Source: Membranipora membranacea
Taxonomy: Eukaryota; Bryozoa; Gymnolaemata; Cheilostomatida; Membraniporidae
DNA: 64,000 nt
Direction of reading: 5' to 3'
NCBI GenBank assembly: GCA_914767715.1
Contig: OU612068.1
Span: 5,394,001-5,458,000, forward strand
The position numbers were made by a program, and so were the translations under genes. The notes beneath the pieces were generated by a model. That model did not search any database. It saw only the letters and a program-made list of their open reading frames with translations, and was not told where the DNA came from. Every line of letters begins with the position of its first letter. Position 1 is the first letter of the stretch. This document shows, piece after piece, positions 23,903 to 36,065 of this stretch.

Positions 23903-24441
23903 TAGTGCTATTACTGATAAGAAACTTGTATATTTGAGTTAGCCGGATCACTTTATCACTGTAATACGATTTTTTGTCCAACACATCAGTATCAGTCCAT
24001 TGTTAAACAAGCTGTTGGATAGTTGCAAAGAAATTGTGAAGCATAGATAGAGGTTGTACGTAAGTATGCTCATTTTATGTTAATTGATCATTTGTATGGG
24101 TATGCAACCTACAGCAGTGCACATACCACTGCACAACACACAGGTCTTCAGCTAGAAACCATCAGTCAAGCGCTGCTTCGAGGCCTTATCTAGTACAACC
24201 TCCTCATGGCCGTCCCCATCAGCATGAATTCACCCCTGTGTGTTGATGAGCATCTCATTCCATCACTTCCAGCTTTTGGTAGTTTGACATAATCAGTGTG
24301 TTCTATATATATATATATATATATATATGTATTGTGCTGCTGATCTTGAGCTTCATATGTATATATCAATATCTTTTCTAGCTGCTAACCTTACTTTGCG
24401 ATCGATTGTTACATAATGATTTGTTATTTTGCAGCAGAGCA

Positions 24442-25256
24442 ATGTCTTCGACAACACAGAAGTATGATAATTTTGTGTCGGAGCCACTAGATGACAAACC
24501 CGTCACAGAAATACCTGGAATTGGACCTCGTACTGGGGAGCACTTGAATGAGCAGGGATTTACCCAGGTGAGTTATTGTAATTTTTCCTTCCGTATCCCT
24601 CACCTGTATCATAACATTATTCTATATAATAACAATTTTATTGGCATCCAAAGGTAAAAGAAAAGGTCGTAATTTTGATATAAGTCAAAGTGTAACAATG
24701 CTATGCCGGTATAAGTTTTTAAAAAATAATTGGATTTTTCCAGTCATCAGCAAAACTTGTGATACACATGCTGTAGAACTTCAACTACAAATTTTTAATC
24801 TTTTTGAGAAAAAAATAGAGCCTATGTCTTGACCATAAATATTATTGGGATTTAATAAAATAATTTGTTTTTTTTCAGTCATCAGCAAATTTTGTAATTC
24901 TCATGCTGGGGATTTACAAGATATTGTTTCACAGAAAATTGATTGATTTTCCAGTCATATCTTTGCTTTCTAATTGGGACAAGCAAAATAACTGTTTTTT
25001 TAGAAATGAATGATATCGACTGCTGAGAAAAGTGGGATTCACAGGTCTTAGTCAAGTTATAGTACAACATATATACATATATATATATATATACTGTCAT
25101 TTCATTACTGTATCATTATTGAACTATTGTTATTTTCAGGCAAGGCAGCATTGGGGTGATGCCGTAAAGGATGTAGTGCGTGGTGCTGGAGCCAATAACA
25201 GGAATGTGGAAACCGCCGATGCTGCAGTCAAAGAATGGACCCAAAACAACGCATAA
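24442..25256 (+). CDS. BAF-like protein, copy C, with internal deletion
   Basis: Exons 24442-24567 and 25140-25256, giving 80 residues. Relative to copy A, a 21-nt in-frame deletion at the start of exon 2 removes most of LVGQEML. In BAF this stretch leads into the helix that packs the dimer, so the fold may be altered. Twelve further base changes in the exons all change residues: H8Y, G17D, D23E and Y40F in exon 1, and eight in exon 2. The 572-nt intron differs by a single base (near 24837). The reading frame and splice sites are intact, so the copy is probably expressed or very recently disabled. Confidence 0.78.
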
Positions 25257-25892
25257 GCAAGAAGTACTCATTGACATAAGTTTGCGTAATCTAATTCATG
25301 GCACCTTTACCCATTATGAGTTGACCAACAATTCATAATCTACCCAAATTCAATATTTGCTAAAATTGTTGCTTTTTAATTAGATATAACCATTTTTCAT
25401 GAAATCTTTTGCCACTATATGTAAAGAATTCCTTATAATGAAAAATTAATAAAATTTAAAAAAAACCCAACTTTCTTATTGGACCATAAGAATATTTCTT
25501 TCTAGGCTCCACGGTATCTCTGCACCATATTGCAAAACGACAAACCAAATATCCACCTGTAAAAGCATGTCAGAAGTATTAGAAGAAGATTTAAGAATGA
25601 TATTAGTGGTATGTAAAAACTGACTAAGCTGCAGCTTTTTAGGAGAATTAAATGAAAACATTTTGAAAAAAATCACCGATGGTACAAAACAAATGATTTT
25701 GTCTCGGCGCCTACTTTCCTCCTCTTAAAATGAGAACGCAGGCAGTTTCAATATGTGATTTCACTCAATGTGATGACAAGACATGCATGGGCCTGTGCAA
25801 TTGTCGCAGCATCAATATTAACAAAGTTTTTTTTAATTATTATGAAGCAATTTAATAATGATGTAATCATAATCATTGACAGGGCCCGGATC

Positions 25893-26307
25893 CTAGTATA
25901 CGGCCACACCTGCCTGGCCACTCATCTGACTCAAAGTTATCCTATTGATTCTTTCTATACCACAGCTAAACTGGTAGACATCCTAAATGAGTATTCTGTG
26001 CACGTTGGAGGGGAACGGGACAAAGAAAATAAAACCAAAACCAGACGCCAGCCCCTCAGTGAAATATCGATAGGAGAGGTGAAGCTAATATTACGTAATC
26101 TAGACACAAGTAAATCTACCAACAGCGGGGATTTCCCCACCTGGGTGAGCAAATCTGCGTTTGAGGATATACGCGTACCAGCGACTGATATCATCAACTG
26201 AATGCTGAACTCCAACCAATATCCCCAAATGTGGAAAAATGCCGAAATAAGACCACTGAAGAAAACCGAAAACCAATCAACACCTGATAATTTACTTTAA
26301 AATTTTC
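25893..26307 (+). pseudogene. Older LINE reverse-transcriptase relic (unit C)
   Basis: Copy of 11376-11790 with the same in-frame TGA. Confidence 0.75.
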
Positions 26308-26684
26308 AGCCAGAATTGAACATTCTCCTGGATGCAATTTTTTTATGATATGATGATACACACAGCACTGCCAGCCCCATTCCCTGTATACCAATAAACA
26401 AACACAAAGATTTCCACAAAAGTTAGTTGGGGGTACACTTAGCCTGGGCAGGCTGTCGTGTCGGGGCTAGGGTACACTCATATACTGAAAAGCTTAGTCG
26501 GCTGGTCATGGTTCAAAGCTTTGATGCATGTATGCATAGCATTCACCTTAAACCACCTGGCTATAGCTAGTTCCTTAACATAGTAACACTAGACATTCCG
26601 TGTGTCAACGCCATCGCTGCAACACCAAATCCCGAACAAAACTTAGGGAGCAAACACTCTTTTATTCCTATGTCAATAATGTAT

Positions 26685-29600
26685 GGCCATAGTAATGAAT
26701 AGCTGAAACACGGGATGTTCCACAGCCTCGCTTACATATGACCTGTAAGTATTCACACTCTTCCAAAAAGGAGACAACTTAATCTCATCGAGATATATGA
26801 CACTGGAAGGATCCAAGATAATAGTGACTCGTTTTGCAGAGGGGTCGATCTTGTCCCCCAGCTGCGCAGATTTCTTCAATATGCTCTTACGATGGGACAG
26901 AATGGTAGGAGCCTCAGCGGATTTATCCGTATCCATTCCAGTTGTGGTATCATCTTCAGCTGTTTTTAGAACAGGGACAGTAGGGTCTGGGGTCAAATTC
27001 ACTTCCTCCTCTTCTTTGAATCTCTCTATTTGATCTTTGATAGCATCACCTGGGGATCTAGTAAATCCTTCGGCCATCGAGACGGATCTCTGAGTTTTAC
27101 CTGCACTCATTGAGCCGCGCATAGCACTAGGCTTAGATATACTACTCCTCAGGGGGGCAGCGGAAGAGGTTTCCGGTTTAGCAGAGTTATTTATATTATC
27201 TTCTGTGGTGGAGTTGTTTTTACTTTTGTTTACTGAAGCTTCTTCAGCCGTCTCCACCTGTGACAGAGTCATGAATATTATTGCAGCAAGTTCAAGGTAG
27301 CGATAATACAACAGAGTTCTCAACACAAGAGCACCTGATTACAACTAAATCCATGGTCAAGTTAAAGATCTTTAATTTGAACTGCAATGATGGTGGAAAT
27401 TAGGCCGAGTACTCTCATGTTCCAATCAACAGATCACGGGTTGTAAGACATGTTTAACAGTCAAACTGATCACATCCTCATCCATGAGTTAGTTAACCAA
27501 CACTAAGAATTATAAAAAAAATTCATTGCCAACACTTACATCAGCCTGTTCTAGCTCACTATGATAGGAGGTGTCTATAACAGTGAGTATAACATTCAGC
27601 AGCTGAAAACTACCAAAGAAGGTGGTCCCGATGAAGAATAGAGTACTCAGTGGTCCAGTAGAATGAACAATCTTCAAATACAACACCATTCAGTCATAAA
27701 ACATCGATCACCATTACAGGGCCCGAGCATTGCCCTGAGAGTACAACTACTACTCTGAATTCATATTCAGTAATTTTTGGTAAACAGGCTTAAACAAAAT
27801 CGAATTTAATTCACTATGTTGTTGTCCTCCCCTTTTACAAGGGAAAGTAACTCCAAACAATCATCTAATAATTAGTGCTGACACCATTATAGAATCAGGC
27901 AAGCTAAATGTTTTATCATTGCAGTCACTTACCTTCTTGTACACATCTTCCCAATTATCCAGAATGACCAGTTGCATGGTGGCCAGAAGAGCGTCTCCAA
28001 AACTGTCAAAACTGAGACTATTATCATAAGGATTGTCGATAGCTGACAGCTCCATACAGACATAAGGAGGAGGGCAGAGTCTCGATCCTGTCACATTACC
28101 GCACAGTACGGGGGAATCATCTGTCTGGGGTATCTCCCAATTATCTGATGATTTGAAATTATATGCAATCGATTAACAGCATTGAGATCATCAACTTAAT
28201 ATAAAGGAAAAGCTACTTCTCAATCCCTCAAGATTTCATGGCGGCGTTCATTTGGTCATCAAATGAAAAAATGTGTATACGAAAGTCTTACTGCTTCCTC
28301 ATAGTGATCAAACTAAATGGGTAGAACTAAAGTCTTTGTCATATGTGCATTTGCATTTTATTAATGTTTTTTGTGCAAGAAATTTACTCTATACCAATGG
28401 TAAGTAACACTTAGTACTCAATGAAAGACTGAAGAACTAAACAGCAGAATTACCTTCGTTATAGACCCAGCTTGTATACTCAGGGTAGGGCGATAGTCTC
28501 ATTTTTGTTGTTTTTATGCCACTGGTCACCTGACTATGTCCCACTTCTTTCGTAGCTTCAGTACTTAACATATAGGTTAAGGTTGTCGATACCGTGTCCC
28601 TGGTTGTAACCGCGTACAACGATTTCTGACTATCTAACATAGGGAGGGTAACTCCTGGTGGATGGTCGTGCAAAGCAGGGCTGAAACCTGTGTCGTTGGG
28701 GAAAGTGTACGGTAACACACATCGTCTTTTCATATTGCCATTGAAGAACTGAAGTCCAAGCAGAGCAAACACCACCATCCAGAACATGGATAAGAGGATT
28801 ACTTCTAGGAGTTCAGTCATGGAGCCGAAGAGAGCGTTTACAAGCACTCTGACATCTAGTGGAAAAAAGAGAACCCCACAATGCTTAATACAGTCCTAGA
28901 TATAGACACCAAATATCGTGATTGACTAACATTAAATTCTATTTTAGTCATTATTCTTAGCTCCTGGTGATGAATATACCGATTAACAAGCAGAATATTT
29001 ATTATACCATCGCCCGGTGATGAGTGGATGATATGCCAGCATCTTGTTGTTCACAAACCGCTGCAAGAAATCAACTAGTTGAAATTTGAGCATTATTTTC
29101 AGCTGCAGACAACAGGATCCGTATGACACATGGCATGCTAAAGAAGCAATATCAGGAATTGGTATTGCATGAAATCACTAGGATATTATGAAATGACATA
29201 CTTTTGAAGGATGATATTGTTCTGAGTATTCTGATGGTCCTCAGTGCTCTGAATGCTGTCAGATTAAGATTCACGATTCCTTGTGTCGAGTACGAGAATA
29301 CCCTAAATGGGTGTAAAAGAATTAAGCAAACATCAGCTAAACAGGTTTTGTTTAAGAAGGAAACAGCGGTGGGCATGAGACATATTCAGTATCCTGTATT
29401 CAGTATCCTGTATTCAGTATCCTGCATGCTAAAGACGATGATTATTCAAAAGGTTATATTGCGCGTCATGTTCATGAATCTCTGTTTTCAAGATACGCAA
29501 AACATAGGTCAACAAGGGCTAAGCATAAGAAAGGGAGAAATTGACGCTGACGCTTAAAGCTGACGACTTTAATGAGACCAACCCGGCAGCAGTGAGGATG

Positions 29601-31618
29601 AAGTCAAGCCAGTTCCATGGACTAGTAAAATAGCTGCCTCGATGACAGAAAACTCCAAATGCAAGCATCTTCAGTATCATCTCTGTCATGTAGACTGTGA
29701 CAAACATGGCTCCTAGTATTGGAACACTTTCGACGGTAGTTGGGCTACTTGCCATATGCACACAGTCAGCAATTATGACTATCATAATCAGAATTTTGAA
29801 CATGAAACTTGAAACCAGTTTGTTAGCCGAGTCTCTGATCGATTGATTGCTCTTGAGACATCCAAAAGCCTGAATAAATATATGAACGAATAGCCCTTAT
29901 GTTTTGCATACTGGCCGCGAGATGGTCTTGTGGCAAAAACTAACTCAGCAGCACCGTATTGGTGGCGCAGCCTTCCAACATAAATGATATGATATGATAT
30001 ATAAGAACCAGTCTTTCATTGTGGCCAAGCTATTTTCCAAAAAAAGGGATTCCATCGTTTTCCAAAGAGCTCGGTCTAGGTGAATCATTCAGAACCTATG
30101 CTGCAGAGACAAACGTATGCCTTGATCGTTTTCGCATGCATACACTGAATGTTTAGAGCTCGCAAATTAGGATGGCAGAAAGAGCAGACACTCTATGTTC
30201 TAGTGCTGAACAGTACCATATAAGCGTAAAGAATGACGCAAAACATTTTTAGATTCATAAATTTGTCGTATGTCTCATTTGAGGTAATGTTTGAAGCTGG
30301 TGTAGGCCAGTGTGAGCTAGGAAGCGATGCAAGCATCAGCAGGGTAGTTCTCACTCTATAAATATGTTGGTAAAAAATATCAACCCACCCTGTTCCTCCA
30401 CCAGCAAAGCCACGCCCATCTCAGACACTTGTTCTCAGGTCTTCTGGCAAGTCGAGGCAGGTTAAGTGAGTTTTCCAAATGAGCAGTGTCAGTTGGCTTA
30501 CAAAAATATAAGTCGACATACGCTGGGAACGGGAAGTACTAAATAGAACAGAAAGAAAAAATTGAGAAAATTAAATACAAGATACTATCAAGGTATTTAA
30601 TTGCTTCATGAAGCTTTTTATCAACAATCACTGCAATAGTTGAATTGCAGTGCCCTGATGGAAGGTAGTGCAGCAAAGCTGGTCCCTCTATGTTATGAAA
30701 GGATTGTTTTGTGAGACCAAGCTGTCTCAATTCAATCTCACATCTAATTCTTGGTAGTTAGAGCGCTTAAGAATTTTGCTTTCGATCTTGAGTGAAATAT
30801 TGACGCTAATAGCTAGTTATCAATAAATTATATATTGATATTGGGCCAATAAAGTTTCAACTAGATTAAGTGAGGTTTGATTTACCAAATCCTCGCTGTT
30901 GCTCCACCAAAGACCATTGCCTTTTCAGTGTTTCAATTTGGCACAACGTTGACTTTCACGTATATAATGCTACCAGGTAATGAACAATTTGTTTTATGCA
31001 GCAATAAACGTCCGGTGAAGAATTTGGCAGAAATAGTTGGTATAATGTGTACTCCATAGTTTTCATGATATGACAATCAGTAACAAAGTATAAACATAGA
31101 TAATAGAATATACATAACAATATACCTTACTATGTTCCATTGGAAATAATGTGAAGCAGGGTGGTGAGAGGCTTATCACATGTCATGCATATAAGAATAT
31201 ACAGCATATCAGGGAGAATCTCCCTTATCATACAAATAAGACATACATTAGATTTATATAAATAACTGAAAGTTTATGTTGTATATAAATATTTATATAT
31301 GTGTGTGTGTGTGTGGTAATAACTCACCCGCTTAGGGATCTCGATCTCAGGTTGAGTAATTCTCTTCTTCATGTGAATTTGTCTGTAGTTATCTATTCCG
31401 ATAACATGGCCTGATGACAGCCTGTTGTCAAGTGCTGTGAAGTTAGAGGGTGCCTGTTTAACCATGTCATCTCCGTACTGAAGGGCTGGCTGCTCATTGA
31501 AAGTCGTATTATCATTTAAACAACTGCTGGAGCTGTCTGCATCAAAGTGGACGCTGGTACCTGATGAACTTCTCGACTTGGCTTGTTGTGGTTTTACCAA
31601 ATCCTTCTTCTTCTTCAT
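26685..31618 (-). CDS. Voltage-gated sodium-channel-like gene, 5' part, truncated
   Basis: Seven minus-strand exons join in consistent phase: 31618-31328 (start ATG, cytoplasmic N-terminus), 29869-29583 (S1-S3, with SPWNWLDF), 29302-29202 (S4, FRALRTIRILRTI with arginines every third residue), 28855-28454 (S5 and extracellular loop), 28144-27933 (loop and pore helix, LDNWEDVY), 27671-27540 (S6, FFGSFQLLNVIL) and 27257-26685 (I-II linker and first part of domain II S1). The WNWLDF motif, the SFDSFGDAL pore pattern and an aspartate at the domain I filter position fit Nav channels (DEKA or DEEA filter) rather than Cav (glutamate). About 569 residues are present, against roughly 2,000 for a full channel. 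The last exon is cut mid-helix, without a donor, at the edge of array unit C. No later exons occur at lower coordinates, so the gene is broken here or the assembly is. The exon 2 donor (GG|GTTGGT) is weak; an alternative five codons downstream keeps phase. Confidence 0.82.
29384..29428. repeat. Short minisatellite in the channel-gene intron
   Basis: Three consecutive copies of about ATTCAGTATCCTGT in the intron between exons 2 and 3. Confidence 0.8.
30540..30745 (-). pseudogene. Coding-like relic in channel-gene intron 1
   Basis: A minus-strand open stretch reads RCEIELRQLGLTKQSF, then a PSGHCNSTIAVIVDKKLHEA segment. It has protein-like composition but no splice sites that fit the channel gene in phase. 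It may be part of an unrelated retroelement or domesticated ORF; I do not recognise it. Confidence 0.3.
31298..31316. repeat. TG microsatellite
   Basis: (TG)n next to the donor of the first channel exon. Confidence 0.7.
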
Positions 31619-33662
31619 ATTATTACGATTTTGTGATCCCAGCCGATAACTAAGTTCGAATGCTCAAAATTTCGCAGCTGCCAGAATATTGATGAAAAAT
31701 TGAGCGCTGATAAGTTATACACAAAGTCAAACGCCAAGGCATTATGAAAAATTGCGTATTGCACTGTGTTTACGATGCTGCCATAATCAACACAACGTTA
31801 CTCTTGGATGGTGATACGTCACAGTTTGTAACGAAGGTCGTTTGACACGCAACTTTCTGGTCATGCTTAGAATGAAAAACAACGCCAGTCAAAAAGAGCA
31901 ACCAAAAAGGATATTTATTACTATTGACAATAGCAGGTACTTTTCCTAATTTTTATTTATTAGACAATCTATAGATTAATGATCATGACATCCTCATGAA
32001 ATTTGATTATTGCCTAATTCTAATATCCATCCATGGTACGGCATATGAGTGGAAAAATAAAATAAAAGGTAGTCTAAGCTGCATATGTTGAAAAATCACA
32101 TATCAAATTCAAAACGGTGCTTTGTCTCTTGGTGGTTCTACACTTGGATGGCCGGTATTTATCTGTCTTTGCTCTACGATCAGATTTTTCTTTTGTATTT
32201 AGGGGATGGTGATCGTCAACGGCTTTTTGTGGTGAAGAGTTCACTGCAAGAGGTTGTAGGAAAGCTGTGATCGTTGGCAGTGCTAGATTGTAACACCTCT
32301 GATCGTAGTCTTCAGAGAATGACAAAATGTCCAACACCTTCTGATTGATTGATTGGTTTATTTGTCACTCACATACAAGTATGTTGCGAAATTCGGTGTT
32401 TGGTACACTGCTGTTCAAATGGAGCAAAGAGAAAAAAAAGTACATGAAGAAAAACTGACATCTAATCGTGGATTTTTTTTTTTTTTTTTACATTTTTATT
32501 GGCAGTCTATTTCATTCCAGTAGCGGAATGTTTTCCGAATAGTGCCGAAAAAAAGGAAAAGGAAAAGAGAAAAAAAGGATAGCTTGAGACTGAAGATGAG
32601 TTAAAATGTTTCAGCAGTGAGGTGGAAATAGATAGGATGTCTTTGAGAAGAGAGAAAATAAAAATGTTAAGATATTTTCATTACAGTATTTTCATTGGGT
32701 TTAAATAATATCATTGAGGGATAAAATCATGTCTTCCGGATAATTAATATGTGCGGCAGCATTAGTGCTGGCAGTGAGACAAGACAATTCCTGGTCTTGC
32801 TGGGAGAGCATCTCGTCCCGTCGAGACAGACAACTCTTGATCAATGTCAGGACTAATTCATTATAAATGGTTATAACTGGTCAAAATACTGCCTGCACCT
32901 GGACCTGAACCTGAGACCTTGTGACTCATAGTGAGCGCTCTTAACCTACGCTATGGATTTTATGTGACGTCGACTGGAAATTGAGACTATACCATTATAA
33001 AACATAGCTATTACTATTAGTCATACTTTTGCTGCGATTAATATGAAAGGCTTACAACACTACATAAATCTTTCTTCAGACATACATAATTCAACAAATA
33101 CCTGACAGAAATATGTTGAGATGATATATTACAAACTGAATCCAACTTAACATGTACTATCAGCTAGTTACATTGATGATATCTGAAGAATGTTTTATCG
33201 GCATCGATATATGCCTCGGTTTCGTCTCAAATTTTCTTGCTGTCTCGGTCTCGTCCCGTTAAAATCTGACAATTTTCCATCACTAGGCAGCATAGTTATA
33301 AAAAAGACAACAATTTTGAGCTAAGGCTGCGTTAATAAATGCTGCTTTATCTTGGTCATACCAATAACAGCACTGATATAGAATATTAAATAAATCTCAG
33401 AGAGGAAGCAATGAACTCCCTTTATTGGTGGAAGACAGGCAGTAGTGTTAGAAAACTAGTTTTGCATACATATATTTATATGGTAATCAATCTTCACTTA
33501 ACATAGTGTTTTCTATCATTGATTTTTTGAGAAAATTCCAAAAAATAAGAATACGATATTATTCTACCGGTTGTCTAACCCTAATTTCCTTACTATTTAC
33601 ATCGGAATCTTATTGAGTTATCAATATTACTATCCGCTGCGCTGTGTCACCAGAGGGAACAG
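31619..33662. other. Region upstream of the channel gene, repeats only
   Basis: No coding exon is supported. It holds the presumed promoter of the minus-strand channel gene, a T-rich run at about 32470-32490, and a GTCTCG/GTCCCG-rich stretch near 32800-32830 and 33215-33270 that looks like diverged dispersed repeat. Confidence 0.4.
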
Positions 33663-33708
33663 ACTCTTACAAATAAGTCCTTGTACGTCGCGAACAAAAT
33701 CTGTAGTG
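33663..33708 (-). repeat. Inverted copy of the array-boundary repeat
   Basis: Reverse complement of the first 45-46 bp of each unit (the sequence beginning CACTACAGATTTTG at 3850, 12168 and 19441). It ends with CTGTAGTG at 33708, immediately before unit D. The match stops after TTTGTAAGAGT. Together with the left edge at 3850 it gives the region CACTACAG...CTGTAGTG ends, as a DNA transposon would have. Longer copies of the same repeat (~120 bp) occur in each unit start and internally at about 5698-5817, 14016-14135 and 21289-21408. Confidence 0.8.
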
Positions 33709-34178
33709 TGTAATACGATTTTTTGTCCAACACATCAGTATCAGTCCATTGTTAAACAAGCTGTTGGATAGTTGCAAAGAAATTGTGAAGCATAGATAGA
33801 GGTTGTACGTAAGTATGCTCATTTTATGTTAATTGATCATTTGTATGGGTATGCAACCTACAGCAGTGCACATACCACTGCACAACACACAGGTCTTCAG
33901 CTAGAAACCATCAGTCAAGCGCTGCTTCGAGGCCTTATCTAGTACAACCTCCTCATGGCCGTCCCCATCAGCATGAATTCACCCCTGTGTGTTGATGAGC
34001 ATCTCATTCCATCACTTCCAGCTTTTGGTAGTTTGACATAATCAGTGTGTTCTATATATATATATGTATTGTGCTGCTGATCTTGAGCTTCATATGTATA
34101 TATCAATATCTTTTCTAGCTGCTAACCTTACTTTGCGATCGATTGTTACATAATGATTTGTTATTTTGCAGCAGAGCA

Positions 34179-35014
34179 ATGTCTTCGACAACAAAGAAGT
34201 ATGATAATTTTGTGTCGGAGCCACTAGGTGACAAACCCGTCACAGACATACCTGGAATTGGACCTCGTACTGGGGAGCACTTGAATGAGCAGGGATTTAC
34301 CCAGGTGAGTTATTGTAATTTTTCCTTCCGTATCCCTCACCTGTATCATAACATTATTCTATATAATAACAATTTTATTGGCATCCAAAGGTAAAAGAAA
34401 AGGTCGTAATTTTGATATAAGTCAAAGTGTAACAATGCTATGCCGGTATAAGTTTTTAAAAAATAATTGGATTTTTCCAGTCATCAGCAAAACTTGTGAT
34501 ACACATGCTGTAGAACTTCAACTACAAATTTTTAATCTTTTTGAGAAAAAAATAGAGCCTATGTCTTGACCATAATTATTATTGGGATTTAATAAAATAA
34601 TTTGTTTTTTTTCAGTCATCAGCAAATTTTGTAATTCTCATGCTGGGGATTTACAAGATATTGTTTCACAGAAAATTGATTGATTTTCCAGTCATATCTT
34701 TGCTTTCTAATTGGGACAAGCAAAATAACTGTTTTTTTAGAAATGAATGATATCGACTGCTGAGAAAAGTGGGATTCACAGGTCTTAGTCAAGTTATAGT
34801 ACAACATATATACATATATATATATATATACTGTCATTTCATTACTGTATCATTATTGAACTATTGTTATTTTCAGGCAAGGCAGCTTGTAGGTCAAGAA
34901 ATGCTGCATGGGGGTGATGCCGTAGAGGATGTAGTGCGTGGTGCTGGAGCCAATAACAGGAATGTGGAAACCGCCGATGCTGGAGTCAAAAAATGGACCC
35001 AAAACAACACATAA
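34179..35014 (+). CDS. BAF-like protein, copy D
   Basis: Exons 34179-34304 and 34877-35014, giving 87 residues. Compared with copy A it has Q6K, H8Y, Y40F, D73E, N74T, V76D, S77A and G81K; no silent change is seen, and the intron reads the same. Only about 470 bp of unit sequence precede the ATG, so the probable non-coding first exon is kept but the upstream G-rich hairpin is lost. Confidence 0.84.
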
Positions 35015-35650
35015 GCAAGAAGTACTCATTGACATAAGTTTGCGTAATCTAATTCATGGCACCTTTACCCATTATGAGTTGACCAACAATTCATAATCTA
35101 CCCAAATTCAATATTTGCTAAAATTGTTGCTTTTTAATTAGATATAACCATTTTTCATGAAATCTTTTGCCACTATATGATAAGAATTCCTTATAATGAA
35201 AAATTAATAAAATTTAAAAAAAACCCAACTTTCTTATTGGACCATAAGAATATTTCTTTCTAGGCTCCACGGTATCTCTGCACCATATTGCAAAACGACA
35301 AACCAAATATCCACCTGTAAAAGCATGTCAGAAGTATTAGAAGAAGATTTAAGAATGATATTAGTGGTATGTAAAAACTGACTAAGCTGCAGCTTTTTAG
35401 GAGAATTAAATGAAAACATTTTGAAAAAAATCACCGATGGTACAAAACAAATGATTTTGTCTCGGCGCCTACTTTCCTCCTCTTAAAATGAGAACGCAGG
35501 CAGTTTCAATATGTGATTTCACTCAATGTGATGACAAGACATGCATGGGCCTGTGCAATTGTCGCAGCATCAATATTAACAAAGTTTTTTTTAATTATTA
35601 TGAAGCAATTTAATAATGATGTAATCATAATCATTGACAGGGCCCGGATC

Positions 35651-36065
35651 CTAGTATACGGCCACACCTGCCTGGCCACTCATCTGACTCAAAGTTATCC
35701 TATTGATTCTTTCTATACCACAGCTAAACTGGTAGACATCCTAAATGAGTATTCTGTGCACGTTGGAGGGGAACGGGACAAAGAAAATAAAACCAAAACC
35801 AGACGCCAGCCCCTCAGTGAAATATCGATAGGAGAGGTGAAGCTAATATTACGTAATCTAGACACAAGTAAATCTACCAACAGCGGGGATTTCCCCACCT
35901 GGGTGAGCAAATCTGCGTTTGAGGATATACGTGTACCAGCGACTGATATCATCAACTGAATGCTGAACTCCAACCAATATCCCCAAATGTGGAAAAATGC
36001 CGAAATAAGACCACTGAAGAAAACCGAAAACCAATCAACACCTGATAATTTACTTTAAAATTTTC
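35651..36065 (+). pseudogene. Older LINE reverse-transcriptase relic (unit D)
   Basis: Copy of 11376-11790 with the same in-frame TGA. Confidence 0.75.

Larger units (their letters stand above)
19441..26684. repeat. Tandem array unit C (7.2 kb) with a diverged BAF-like gene
   Basis: Direct copy of unit B. The upstream TA microsatellite is shorter and the BAF exons differ from A/B at many codons, while the introns and flanks are nearly identical. Homology stops at 26684, where a coding exon of the sodium-channel-like gene begins instead of another unit. Confidence 0.95.

Noticed and set aside
3850-26684. CRISPR-like array
   Set aside because: The repeat units are kilobases long and contain intron-bearing genes; this is an animal tandem duplication.
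28990-29062. Possible extra channel exon reading RFVNNKMLAYHPLITG between S4 and S5
   Set aside because: It has an acceptor and donor, but its phase does not fit the neighbours, while the S4 exon joins the S5 exon directly in phase and gives the expected S4-S5 linker.
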